Positions 48,027 to 59,400 of a DNA stretch of 64,000 nt are shown piece after piece. The notes beneath the pieces are model-generated. The model saw only the letters and a list, made by a program, of their open reading frames with translations, did not search any database and was not told the origin of the DNA. How positions within the stretch are numbered: the first letter of the stretch is position 1; every line of letters begins with the position of its first letter. A program made the position numbers and the translations under genes. The stretch lies in assembly GCA_004335835.1 (NCBI GenBank), contig RWJK01000108.1, positions 1-64,000 on the forward strand. Direction: 5' to 3'. The stretch comes from Scenedesmus sp. ARA3. Taxonomy: Eukaryota > Chlorophyta > Chlorophyceae > Sphaeropleales > Scenedesmaceae.

Positions 48027-50109
48027 TTCTGCAGCTGCTGCATTGCTAGGTTGAACAAATGTCAGCTGGGCAGCTCCAATTTGTGTTGCCAGTGGAGCAT
48101 GCATTGAGACAGATGCATGGCCGCATTCACCCTGCTGCTGTGGGGCAGGTGCTGCAAAGAGTTGTGATGTGCCAGGTGTATTTGACAGCATGGGTGAGTG
48201 CCTGCTGTGTATAGTTGCGTGGCGTTCGTAGTGTTGTGCAGAAGCAGAGGGATTGCTGCTGTATTGGCAGATGCCCTGCAATTCCTCGAGCACCCAGCAG
48301 CTGTGTATTTTGGTGCAGCATAGCCAGCCAGATGGCTTGAAACAGTCGTATATTCCTACGGTGCCCTGTTGAGCTTGGAGATTGGTGGCTTGGTGGCAAC
48401 GCTATAGGGCGTTGGGCATGCAATGTGCTGTCTGCAAAGTGTTCGTAACATTCACGACATCATTCGAGTGACTTGTGGGGTGTGTGACGTCATAACATGG
48501 ACAGGGCAGCCATAAGTTTTTTTGGAGAGCTTCAGCAACGGGGCCAGGGGTGCATTTTCTCCCGGCAGAGAAATGTGCTTTATTGATTTGGGCAAGCTGT
48601 GTGGCTGTCTGCCCTGTCTGTTTGTGGGGTGCATGTCTTATCATTGGTGCAATCACACCGCCACTGCACAATGTACTTCATCTTTGATACGGTCACGCAG
48701 CTTGGGTTACAGGGTGGTGATGGTCTGTGATTGAGCAGGGTTTGGATGCTCTCATGCAGCAACATGGGTGCACAGTTGGTGAGGATGTGCAGCCTCTTGT
48801 TGCAGCCTTGTCAGCAGCAGTTTGGTACGATGCAAGTACATTGGGAGGTTTGGTTTGCAGGGAACACAACAACTGGGTTAGTGTGCTGTGGAGTCTGGTG
48901 CATGGCATTCATGTGCAGCAGCAGTATTTGAGAGTGTGAAGCGGCGAGCATTGTCGCTGGTGCAGCTGACTGGCTGATGTTGCTGTAGATTTCCCCCTGA
49001 GCCGTATGCTTGAGTGACATCAGCAATGTTTGCTGCAACGCCTGCTGAGGCGGCTGCCTAATATACTGCACAGGCAGCTGCCCCGGTGTGGACGGTTGTC
49101 CTGCCTGTGCTTTCCAGTGTGCTAGATGGTTGGTGCACTGATCAAACAAAGGCAGCATAACACTGTTGATTGCCGGCAGATCTGGATGCGGCAGTGTCTG
49201 ATGGTGTGCTGGTGTGTCTGCCAGCAGTACATTATGCGGCATAGTCTATGCCTGGCTGGAGGCATGCGCAAGGCACTAGATGCCTCTTTGTGCCAGGCTA
49301 CTGCCAGCAATGCATGCAGCAGGTCGTGTTTGTGCCGCACCCGGCATGTTCAGTACTGTGTGCGAGTTGAATGGCAGATCAGCAGCATGACCTGCACTTT
49401 GATGTGTGCGCTTGCGACACGCGCAGGGTGACGACGATTGCATTGTCAGTTCTCGGGAGACGCGAAGAATGAGGTTGTAGTACAACAATTTAAAGCACAG
49501 GCTCATGCACAATTTAAAAGCAGGTCAGTTTTGTGGTGAAATGTACGCGGTCGCATTTGGATTTTTCAGATGCTGTACACCACATGGTGTGGTGGAGCTG
49601 CATTGAGCTTGCACCATGCCATGCTCAGGCTGGCATGCGTGCCATTGGGTTGGTCATGATTTTGTGCTCGGAAAGTACCCGAATTCTAAGTTCACCAGCG
49701 GAACGCTGGGTTGCGTTGGTGCCGTTGAGAACAGAACTGTGAACTCCACACCGCCACCGCAAGTCACCCAGCCTGGGCGCAGCACCGAGAACTGCACATG
49801 CAAAAGAACGGCATTTTTTTCAATTACAATAAAAACGTTTGCTACATCACTGGCTGAGCTCGCCTCCCATTTGATACACTTCAGTCAAGCGATCAGGTGC
49901 GCACGTGTACTGCTCACATTTTTGGATGGCTGCGCAGGACACTGAAGCGCGCGCAGAGCACATCGCTGCAAGGATCATATAGTTCTTCAAGGAAAACCTC
50001 CGTTTTGTGCTGGTAGACTTCCTCCCGTAGCAAATGCTTATCATCGTAATCAATTCACAGGGAAGTCCTCGGGCTCCAGCAATAGCTGATAACAAGAACT
50101 TGCGACATC
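48027..50109. other. long gene-poor stretch
   Basis: T/G-rich on the plus strand compared with the flanks. Open frames of 60-140 codons on either strand (for example 48727-48939 plus, 48811-49242 minus) start at non-ATG codons or lack any domain. An AT-rich segment runs from about 49810 to 50150. I see no supported gene. Confidence 0.4.
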
Positions 50110-50698
50110 TTAATACGTAAAAAAATAAAATTTTACTAAAGTTTTGGCTGCGGACAGCTGCACACGTACGTGCCTATATCGCAGCAGGTACAGCACCACC
50201 AGCTGCTTGCTGTTGGCTGCAGGTGAATTACACACATTGCCTGGGACGTTGCAATAGTCGCTCTTGCCAGTAATCTCTCTTGCATCAAATGCAGTGCATA
50301 CCATGTCTTGCTACCCAGGAGCGTCGGACACTGATGATGTCTGAACCTTATGGTACTGTCCGTGCTTATGTAGGTAGCATGTGCCAGGCACAAACCATGC
50401 ACGACATGCAGCTGCAGGCAAATCAACCACATACATTTACAGCATCCTACTGCAGAGCCCTCAGTGCCTCAAATGCATCTTTCAGCTTCAGTGCACACAA
50501 CACTGGATCGAATCCTGACCTACGACGCCAGCCCAGCGCCATGTCAGAACAGCAGCAGCTAGCGCCAGCAGCACAGTTCAGCACCTCTGGCAGCATCACT
50601 TCTGCCTGCTGCAGCTTCAGCAGCTGCAGCAGCAGCTCCCTTACACGCTGTGGCTCTGGCGCCTTCGTCAGCCCCTTTGCAGGAGCATTCAGCAGCAT
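50110..50698 (-). CDS. possible small gene or terminal exons, unrecognised
   Basis: Two minus-strand stretches look protein-like. One at 50698-50447 reads MLLNAPAKGLTKAPEPQRVR with helical Leu/Gln sequence after it, and ends FEALRALQ. The other, within 50304-50110, includes NSKQLVVLYLLRYRH followed by a GTACGT donor. I could not join them with consistent phase, and I recognise no family. It may be two exons of one gene, or one exon plus chance. Confidence 0.3.
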
Positions 50699-51071
50699 CC
50701 TCAGCCGCGGCAGAGACCAAACGAGGGTGAGCGTGTACAGACAACCAGCAGATTTTCATGGAAGCCCCATGCTGCTGCATCTTAATGGTGTGAGCTGACA
50801 GCTCTGGGCTTTGCTATGCACTGATACATGTCCAAGCCCAGTCAGCACGGCAGGAGCCTCCTAGTGCGGCCCTGCAGCCATCAATGTTTGTGGCTTGTAT
50901 GTAACAGTGGGATGTCTACTAGTATGGCATAGTATGGCATTGATGCAACCGTGCAATGATTGGGGCAGTGCAGCAGGTGCTGCTGGTCCCAATGTACCCT
51001 TCCAGACCCCCAGCTACAAAACCTGTGTACACCCGCACACTGCACACGACCCATAATCTCCCACCCTGCAG

Positions 51072-51096
51072 GAACCTAGCTCCAGCCAAAGGGTCA

Positions 51097-51130
<34 letters not shown>

Positions 51131-52127
51131 CCCTGCCAGCTTCTTGGCCCACCTGGCCCATGCAGACACAAGCCGCAGCCGCGGTAAAACCCATGCAGTG
51201 CTCATCCCAGCACCCTCCAAGCAGCAGCAGCAGCAGTGGCAGCAGCAGCAGCTGCCTAGCTCATTCCCGAGCAGTGACATCGTGTATGGTGCAAGCCCAG
51301 AGGAGTGGGGCAACAGCTGTGGCAGTACCACTGGCTTGTGGGGTCCTCCTCAAATTGGGTTGATACTTCCTGCAAGAGCTCCTGCAGGCCTGCACCATCT
51401 GCAACTGGCAGGCAGCAGCAGCCTTGCGCCTAGTGCCTGGCCCGGCAGCGCTGTGCACACCAGTAGTGTATGTAACAGCATGGGACAGGCAGCAACCTTC
51501 TCTGCCTCGAAGCAGCAGCAGTGGCGGCAGCAGCAGCAGCAGCAGCAGCAACAGAAGGTGGAGGCAGCCCAGCTGCGAGCAATGCACCCCGGCAACTGCA
51601 ACAGCAGCAGCCTAGGCGTTGCAGGTGACCGTCCGGCGGCTTGCACTGCCGTTGATGCACCTGCACTGCCTGCTGCAGGGCTACACAGGGCCATCAGTGC
51701 TGTGGAGTTGAACGACTCAGTGCAGTGCCGCCTGGGGCCTGCAGCTCCTGCTGCTGCTGCTGCTGCTGTATATGTCTGTAGTGGACAGCCGCCTGCTAGT
51801 GGCCCGTGCATTGCCGCCTTGCTGGAGCGCTTTGAAGCGCGCCGCTGCACACCAGAGGAGAGAGCCGTCAAGCTTGCGCGCTACGAAGCAAAGCGTGTCA
51901 GGCGCAACTACGTGCACACTGTGCAGTACCAGTGCAGGAAGAGCTTAGCTGACTCACGGCCCCGGGTCAGGGGCAGTTTTGCGAGAGACGGCGAGCCTGG
52001 GAGCGTGCTGCCACACCAGACAAAGAAAGCACAGCAGCAGCAGCAGCAGCAGCAGCAGGGTCAGGTGGCTATCCAACCACAGCTGCCTTGGCTGGGCGCA
52101 AGCAGCAGCATAGCTGGGCCTCCCGTG

Positions 52128-52224
<97 letters not shown>

Positions 52225-52580
52225 CGGCTCCCCTGCTGAAGCTGCTGCCAACACAGCAGCCGCCACTAGATGCACTGCAGCAGCATCTGGGACCCTCAGC
52301 TCCTGCTGAGGCCGGCCTGCTGGAGCTTGGCAGCAGCGCATTTGGCAGCGGCAGCGGCAGCAGCAGTGGCAGTGGCGGCTGCACCCTGCATGCTGCTGTG
52401 CCCCCAGCAGGTCCAGCTGGTCACAGTGCACCAGCTGCTGCTTCAGGGACAGCAGCAGCAGCAGCAGCAGTAGCAGTAGCAGCAGCAGCGGCGGCGGCGG
52501 CTGCAGCCGGGGAGGCTGACGAGGATGAAGAGGATGTGTTTGCTGGATTGGCTGCTACGCTGTTGGGCGATGATGTGTGA
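51072..52580 (+). CDS. CCT-motif transcriptional regulator, partial 5' end, at least 502 aa
   Basis: An open frame follows an acceptor (ACCCTGCAG) at 51071 and runs to the stop codon at 52580. The first in-frame ATG is far inside, so a short upstream exon is needed; 50956-50976 (MIGAVQQ then GTGCTG) fits the phase but is speculative. The diagnostic part, at about 51830-51990, is AVKLARYEAKRVRRNYVHTV followed by QYQCRKSLADSRPRVRGSFAR, a CCT motif as in CONSTANS-like and TOC1-type plant proteins, which contact DNA or NF-Y subunits in the nucleus. I see no B-box or response-regulator domain upstream. The motif sits mid-protein, followed by a Gln run, about 31 Ala in a row and an acidic end DEDEEDVFAGLAATLLGDDV. 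Light or clock regulation is the family context, not shown here. Confidence 0.8.
52129..52222 (+). repeat. (GCA)n tract encoding about 31 Ala
   Basis: An almost pure trinucleotide run inside the CCT-motif gene, read as poly-Ala. It is the longest uninterrupted triplet repeat that I see in the window. Length variation between strains is expected. Confidence 0.95.
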
Positions 52581-54773
52581 TGGTGCAAGCATCAGGTGTC
52601 CATAGAAAGCTGCTTCACAAAATCGCTGCACGCTCTTGAGTAACGTGCTTGCCTAGCACGTTGTGATGTACAATAGTCTTTTAGCAGGGTTCAAGGGGAT
52701 AGTGCGTCTAGAATGGCGTTCCTGCTGTCCACGGCTGGCCATGCTATCTGTTTATGAGTGACAAATGGGCGACAAATGAAAGCCGGAGCCACTGCTGATA
52801 CTTGAGCAGCGGGCGCCCAGATTGCATAGCTTTACACCAGGCCGTGATGTACTGAGCCTTCCCACACATTGGCAGCATGTCTTTGTCAATTTCCAGCAAC
52901 TTTACTGCAAAGCAGGGGGGTGTATTAGCGGTATACTAGTGGTGTGCATTTGCAACTGATTGCTTGTGAGCTGGCCGGCTCTTGTGCGCGGCTTGCAGCC
53001 GCAGGGCTGTGCGTCTATATGTGTGCAGCGGATTTTCCAGGTCGGCCGCTTATTTGCTCTGCAAGGTGCTCAGTATGTACCAAATGGACGCCTCTGCTAT
53101 AGTTCCCATTGTTTGACTGTGATCAGGAAGGCTGGCAGTGTCCTGATGTGCTCTGTTGCAGAAGTTCTGCTCTGTCCCAGCTAGTTACGTTGCAGGCCGT
53201 GATGTGTATGCCTCGCAGCAGATTGCTGAATGGTGTGACGCCTAATAGAAATTTGCCGACAGATCTGGTGCCCCAAAACACTTAGTATTGGCAGGTCCTG
53301 GCGGATAGCAGTTGCGGAGCTGTGATTTTTCTTCCATGCACTTGCTGCGACACTGCGCTTGCACCAGCACAACTATCTTGTACACTATTGTCGTTCACTT
53401 GGCTCAGCGCTGCACTTGTGTTTGCACAGTACAGCCTGTGCAGTGAGAGATTTTTTGTAGATCTGCTCACCGACTTGCCAGCCCGTAGTGCACAGCAGGA
53501 CTGACTGCTGCTGTGTTGTCTGGCCGACAGTGCAGCATCATGTCTAAATTGAGCAAGACACTGCTGCAGGATCTGCACTGGCATCGTTCCAAAAATAGAG
53601 TGTTGGGGTGCTGTGCAGTAATATCAGCAGCTGTCTGCTGCCAGTAGCCAGTGTTGCTTTGAGAAGTGCACACTAGCACTGGAGGCAGGTGTGCCAAGCT
53701 GCTGCACAGACATGATGCTCAGGTGGACTTCCTTTGCAGAGTGTGTCAGGGTGAGTTGGTGCTGTCCGGCACCGCACAGCATACTACTGTCAGTGAGCAC
53801 ATCTTTGAAGCGGCATCCACCCGTTAACGGGCCTGCTTGTTGCGTTACATGGCATTGCACCCTGCAAATAGCTTGTGTGGCATGAGCACGCACCAGCTGG
53901 TGGCTTGGCACATCATAGAGAGCCTCTCTTCGGAAGATTGTCGCTCAGCTGCCGCCCAAACAGCACATGTTTTTGCTGTGCATCAGCTGCAGCTATAAAT
54001 TGTCTTTTGTTGCTTGCATGTTGTGCCGCGGGTGGCCGACATGTGGCGGCTGCATGGCACAGACCTGCAGCTGCACTGCGTGGCTTGACCGCTGGTCACA
54101 GAGTGACTCTGTACATATGTTTGTGTGGCATACATGGGTTTGGTAGAGGAGCATGTCGTTTGCTGGAAGTACTACATTCCTGATGAGTCACTTTGAGAGT
54201 CTGTCGGCCCCTGGCCATTCAACTGGCAGTGCCAAGTCTGTGCTGCCTAGCAGCTTGGCACATCTGCCTGCAGTGCTAGTGTGCCATCATCACAGCTGCC
54301 TGCAGGTGCTACATGTTGGAAGAATTGGATCCAACAATGTACGGGAACTTCACATACTGGAATGCTCAGTCACTGAGTGACGTTGGCACTGTGCACATGG
54401 CTGGGCAGTTGACGCAGTTGCTGTGGCCCACATGCTGGCACTTCCTGCCATCGTCTGCTTGCTTTGAAGGTTGCGCATGTCTCGCAGCTCTATGACCCTT
54501 TGCAACGTCGTGCTTGTTGCATCGGGTGCAGTGGTTCCCATGTCGCAAGCTTCTGCTGGCAAGCAAGCTGAAGGTGGTTGTGAATTCACAACAATTCGAA
54601 TGCAGTGTAACACTGGAAATCAGGGTTTTCTGTTTCAGGCTCCCAGATCTACACAAGCCCGCCCTCTTCAAGAAGCGCAGACTTGTGCAATGTCGTATTA
54701 TTGGGGTGATCCAGTCCGTCGGGGCCGCACCAGGACGATTGTGCACGTCACCAAGCGTACAGTACAGGGAACG
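52581..54773. other. gene-poor stretch between CCT and PhzF genes
   Basis: No supported exon. A 38-codon frame starting at 53881 (MSTHQLVAWHIIESLSSEDC and on) has a good ATG but no partner or domain. Base composition resembles 48027-50109 (T/G-rich plus strand), so part may be 3' untranslated sequence. Confidence 0.4.
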
Positions 54774-57740
54774 ATGCCGAGGCTCACGCTGCGGAAGGTG
54801 TGTGAGCAAGGCAGCCCACGTATGAGTCTAAATAGCAGCAAAATGTTTTGAACCTGTAGTAGTGTCTGCGTTGAGGCTATGCATGAGAGCTGCTGACACT
54901 GCACGTGTGCTGCTGCTGCTGCTGTGGCGATATCACCACATGTTGCCACTCACCCTGCAGGTAAATGCGTTCACCACTGGTGGTGTGGCTGCCACAGGCA
55001 ACCCTGCAGCTGTGTGCCTGCTGGATGCAGCACTGCTGGGAAGCATGCCAGACAGCCTGCGGCAGAGCATCGCAGCAGACATTGGCCTGTCGGAAACAGC
55101 CTACGTGGAACCGGTGAGTGCAAACCTACAGCATGTTTGTATCCAAGTACCTGCAAGGCGTGTTTGCTGATTGGCAGGGCTCTTCTATGAATTGTTGACT
55201 GCCAGGGCTCTGTTATAGGATGCAATGCGCCAGCAGGTGGCACTGCATTTGTCAGTAAGGCTGATGTCAGGCACACATAACACAGCATGCGCTGTGACTC
55301 AAGAATAGCAGCAGTCACAACTTCAGCAACCGCTGCCAGCTGTGTCATGTACGTGTTGCACATACTTGATGCTGCGTCCTGCCTGCACGGCATGGCATTT
55401 TTGCATGTTCTTGGTGGAACCCTTCAGGTGCGGCTAGCGACACTTTTGACTGGCCGTGAAAGCCGGCACAGACCTTCAACAGTTATGAATCGACAATCAA
55501 AAGTGGGTTGCCTGCTCCTTGCTGTGTTTTGCTCCCACACAAACACTGCAGCTGGATCCTACCTCCAGCTCAGCGCCTGATGTCTTCAAGCAGCTCGACA
55601 CCTTCAGGCTGCGCTGGTTCACGCCCGCAGCAGAGGTGCCGCTGTGCGGCCATGCCACCCTGGCCTCTGCTGCCACCCTCTTCACAGGTGCGGCGCCTGC
55701 AGCTGAAGCAGCTCAAGTGCGGCTGCATGGTGTCCTAATTGATAGAGTGGGGGTCCCAGGCTAGGCAATGAGCAGGCACAGTGCTGGTATGCCGTAGGTG
55801 GCGGTCTCATGCAACGTCATGGAATACTGTGCAGGTCAAAAGCATGGGGAGCTCCACAGCAGCAGTAAGCAGCAGGGGCAATGGCACTGCATTGAACATC
55901 CAGGTATTTGACAACGGTCCGTAAGCCTCGTTGTTTTTGTCAACCGTAAGCCTCGTTGTTTTTGTCGACGCTGCACAGAATGCGGCAATCCAGCACCCAC
56001 GCTGCACTTTCACACCCTCAGTGGAATCCTGTCAGTCACCCGGCAGCAGCACGGCCAGCAGCAGCTGCTGCAGATGAGCCTGCCGCTGTCAGCAGCAGCA
56101 GACCCGCTGCCGCCGCAGCTGCAACCGCCGGCAAGCTGCTCACCCACAGCGGCGGCTGCAGCAGCAGGCAATGCAGCGCCAGCAGACCCCTCTGGCGGCA
56201 ATGCGGCCATGTTCTCACAGCTGTTTGCAGAGAGCGCTCGGCTAACAGAGCTGCTGTACACAGCCCTGAGCTCTTTACCATCAACAGCAGCAGCAGCAGC
56301 AGTGCCAGTTGCGCCGGGAGCTTCAGCAGCAGCAGCAGACAAGGCCGCGTGGCTCTCTCATGTTGTGCACCATGTGGGGTATGTGGCTCCCCTCAAATAC
56401 ATGCTGGTGGCCCTGCAGCCAGCGCTGCAGCTAGGCAGGCGGGGGCTGGAAGCGCTGGCACCTGATGCTGCTGCGCTGGAGGCGGCAGGGAGCTCCGACT
56501 TGATGGGCGGCCTTATTGTCAGCACACTGCCTAGTCCAGGTGAGAGATGGGCATTGGTGTGAAGTGCTAGCGGCGGCTGTGGCATTGGCCGCCTCCTACC
56601 TCATGCTGTGAGGTGTTGCATTCAGCAGGCTCTGTTGAAATTGCATTTGTGTTGGTCTGTGTTTGACAACCGGCGCTGCAGCTGGGCAGGCAGGGGCTGG
56701 AGGTGCTGACAGTTGATGCTGCTGCGCTGGATGCGGCAGGGAGTGCGGACTACATGGGGGGCCTGATTGTCAGCACACTGCCTAGCCTAGGTGGGAGATA
56801 GGCACTGCTGTGAACTGCTGGCACTGGCTGTGGCGGTTGCAGCCTCTGGCCTCACTCTGGGAGCTGCTGCATTCATCGAGCTCTCTCTTTCATATTTAAT
56901 AAGGGCCATTGCGTTTGTGCATGTTCGGCAGCCTATGGTCATAGACTTGGCAGGCAGGGCTAGAGGGGCTGGCACTGGATGCTGCAGCGCTGGAGGCGGC
57001 CGGGGGCACGGGGCTACTTGGGAGGTCTCATCGTCGGCAGGGTACCTAGCCCAGGTGCGCGGTAGCTACCTATGCCTCTAGGCCGCTAGGCTGGTGCAAA
57101 GTGCTGGCCGCTGGCTGGGCACTCTTTGACAGTTGCCTTGCAACCCCTCCCCCTCCCACTATATTCAATGTATGCATTGCTCAACTGCTGTGCCTTGAAT
57201 GGCAATGAAGTTCTTGATGATGTGCTCTGCTTGCTGCCACGCAGCGCAGGCGAGGAGGGAGAACACGGCCTCCACAGCCGCTTCTTTGGGCCCTGGCTGG
57301 GCGTGCCAGAGGACCCCGTCATTGCTATCTGTATGTTGCTTGATGACTGCCGGCACACCATGCTCTGCTGCTGCCTGCCAGCACGTCACCATATTTTCCC
57401 AGCATAACTGGTGCTTATTTGTTGCGGTGCCTGTCCTGCCCTGCTCTGCCCTGTCCTGTATCATTTCATTCATCCTTACTAAACAGGCGAGGAGGGTGGC
57501 TATGACTTTCACAGCCGCTTCTTTGGCCCCTGGCTGGGCGTCCCAGAAGACCCCGTCACTGGCTCAGCGCACGCAGTGCTGGCGCCATACTACGCAGCCG
57601 TGCTGCGCAAGCAGCAGCTGTTTGCGCGGCAGTGCTCTGCGCGTGGTGGTGATGTGTGGATGGATGCGGCAGCGCAGCCTGGCCGGGTGCTGGTTAGTGG
57701 CGAGGCGGCGATGGAGCAGACATGGGAAGCAGAGTACTAG
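54774..57740 (+). CDS. PhzF-family (phenazine biosynthesis-like) isomerase/epimerase protein, 5 exons, 375 aa
   Basis: Exons 54774-54797, 54961-55113, 55552-55687, 55979-56539, 57487-57740 (1128 bases). The fold's two halves are visible. N-terminal half: [20 protein letters not shown], then LSETAYV with the catalytic Glu of the family, then [21 protein letters not shown]-terminal half: [20 protein letters not shown], then [18 protein letters not shown] and GRVLVSG. Exon 4 carries [12 protein letters not shown] and then about 60 residues of Ala/Pro/Ser low complexity that lengthens the protein beyond the usual 260-300. Family members catalyse proton shifts on small acids; eukaryotic ones have no agreed substrate. 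The 24-base first exon (MPRLTLRK) was chosen because it matches the family's short N-terminal strand; an in-frame ATG further upstream is possible. Confidence 0.86.
55921..55966. repeat. short tandem repeat in PhzF intron 3
   Basis: Two copies of GTAAGCCTCGTTGTTTTTGTC, 25 bases apart, immediately before the exon 4 acceptor. Confidence 0.8.
56668..57340 (+). repeat. ghosts of PhzF exon 4 end and exon 5 start
   Basis: The end of exon 4 ([20 protein letters not shown] to the donor) recurs at about 56668-56800 and, more decayed, at about 56950-57052. The start of exon 5 recurs at about 57245-57340 with its acceptor ([15 protein letters not shown]) and then fails. So both sides of intron 4 are filled with copies of the neighbouring exon ends. 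Confidence 0.85.
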
Positions 57741-57855
57741 CCACTGATGGTATCAGCCTGCCCGTCTCGGCATTGCATGCAGCATCACCATGTTCTAGAG
57801 AGTCAAGGTCACGTGCGTGAAGCAAAGAGCGCATCCAACCTGCTGTTTGCATAGC

Positions 57856-58500
57856 AGCTGTTTGCGCGGCAGTGCTGGGCGCGTGGCAGTGACGTGTGGA
57901 TGGATGTGGCAGCACAACCGGGCCGGGTGCTGGTTAGTGGCGAGGCGGCGATGGAGCAGACATGGGAGGCGGAGTACTAGCCACTGATGGTATCAGCCTG
58001 CCCGTTTTGGCATTGCATGTATCATCATGCGATTTCAGAGAGTCGAGGTCACGTGCGTGAAGCAAAGAGCAGACCCAACCTGCCTTTTGCGCAGCAGCTG
58101 CTCCGCGCGGGGCGGTGACGAGTGGGTGTATGTAGCAGCGCCGCTGCGGCAGCGGGGGCGGGTGCTGGTTAGTGGCGAGGCGGCGATGGAGCAGACATGC
58201 GTGTGGGAAGCAGAGTACTAGGAGCCATGCGGAGCACAGTACCAGCATCTTGCATTCCGTCTAGCTGTGTGAGTACCCATTATGTTGGCTTGTGCTTGTT
58301 ATGTATGACCTGCATGCACGCTGTAACATTAGGCGGTCGCCAAAGCTCTGTCAAGTCCTTCTGAGGCCCGTGCTGGTTCTGTAATGGTCAGTGGGGAGGC
58401 GGCGATGGATTCAAAAAAAAGCTGGTTGCCTTGATTACAAGCACAAGCACAATGCAGCATGATGCGTACTCACATGGAGGAGACATGGGAGGAATAGTGC
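57856..58500 (+). repeat. tandem copies of PhzF 3' coding end after the stop codon
   Basis: The stretch [16 protein letters not shown] to the terminal WEAEY and stop codon is repeated at about 57856-57979 and 58097-58221, with weaker remnants at about 58383-58411 and 58478-58500. The units are about 240 bases apart and include the region after the stop codon (CCACTGATGGTATCAGCCTG). Only the first copy is joined in frame to the gene. Confidence 0.88.
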
Positions 58501-59400
58501 TAAGTAGTGTGCGAAGCACTCTGTGAAGCGCTAGCACCACATGTGCGGCTGTTGCCATAGCACCGTCGGGCCAGGGATGAAATCATGTAAGCCTGTCCCT
58601 TCTGTTACAGGTACTGTAGCACTGAACGGGCTCTTCCGATCTCCTGTTCTGTTGCTTTGGTATTTGAACCACCCCGGCTGCTTCTGCAGCAGCACAAGCA
58701 GCACACCCAGGTGCCTGGATACCTGGCACCCCCGACACGCTTGAAAGTTGAAGCAAGACCGGCCAATCCGGCATGCTGCCGTGGATGACTTGCAGTGAAT
58801 ACACCCCAAGCCACAATATCCAGAAACCGGTTCCTGGGTGTCCTGTGCAGAGAGCCCAGCAACAATGCAGCAGCACAAACAAGCATGTTGCATAAACCCG
58901 CAGCTGCGCATTTGCTGATCAGGATCATGTTGCTGATGATGATCATGGCAGCATGCCATCGGTGTGCCAACTGTCATATCCATGCCTTGTCAACGACTTA
59001 TGTACAACGTCTGCTGCGGCAAACATCCAGAACGCATGGCAGCCTTCAGCGCTCACTGCGATGCACCACACGCAAGGCAGCAAACCAGCAAGGCATTCAC
59101 TGCATTGCTCTTGTCATGGCACACGCCATGTAGCACAAGCCCAAAGTAGCAAAACACATGCCCATGACAACATTGCCATAGCACACGGTTGGCACTGTCC
59201 AATTGCAAGTGACTGTCCAAACACTGCTGTCTGTCCCTTGCGTATGCAGCCACGCAGCTACATTACAACAGTGCTGCTGCGTGCCACGGCTGTCATTGAC
59301 AGCACAAATACGCATTGCCGACACATTGCGCTGCCTGCACACACACCCATTTCACATGCAACCGTTGCCACTGTCACCGCTGCTGCCTCGACACCATCCT
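58501..59400. other. convergent intergenic region, no gene seen
   Basis: Between the PhzF copy array and MPP6 (-). No credible exon. TTACA at 59263-59267 gives TGTAA on the minus strand about 135 bases past the MPP6 stop codon, a possible polyadenylation signal. Confidence 0.4.

Noticed and set aside
48727..48939. 70-codon plus-strand frame with protein-like composition.
   Set aside because: It starts with GTG, has no domain and no neighbouring exon; kept only as part of the gene-poor stretch.
55835..55911. Candidate PhzF exon between exons 3 and 4 (acceptor at 55834, donor near 55911).
   Set aside because: Either phase gives residues unlike the family, whereas joining exon 3 straight to 55979 gives [17 protein letters not shown] in frame.
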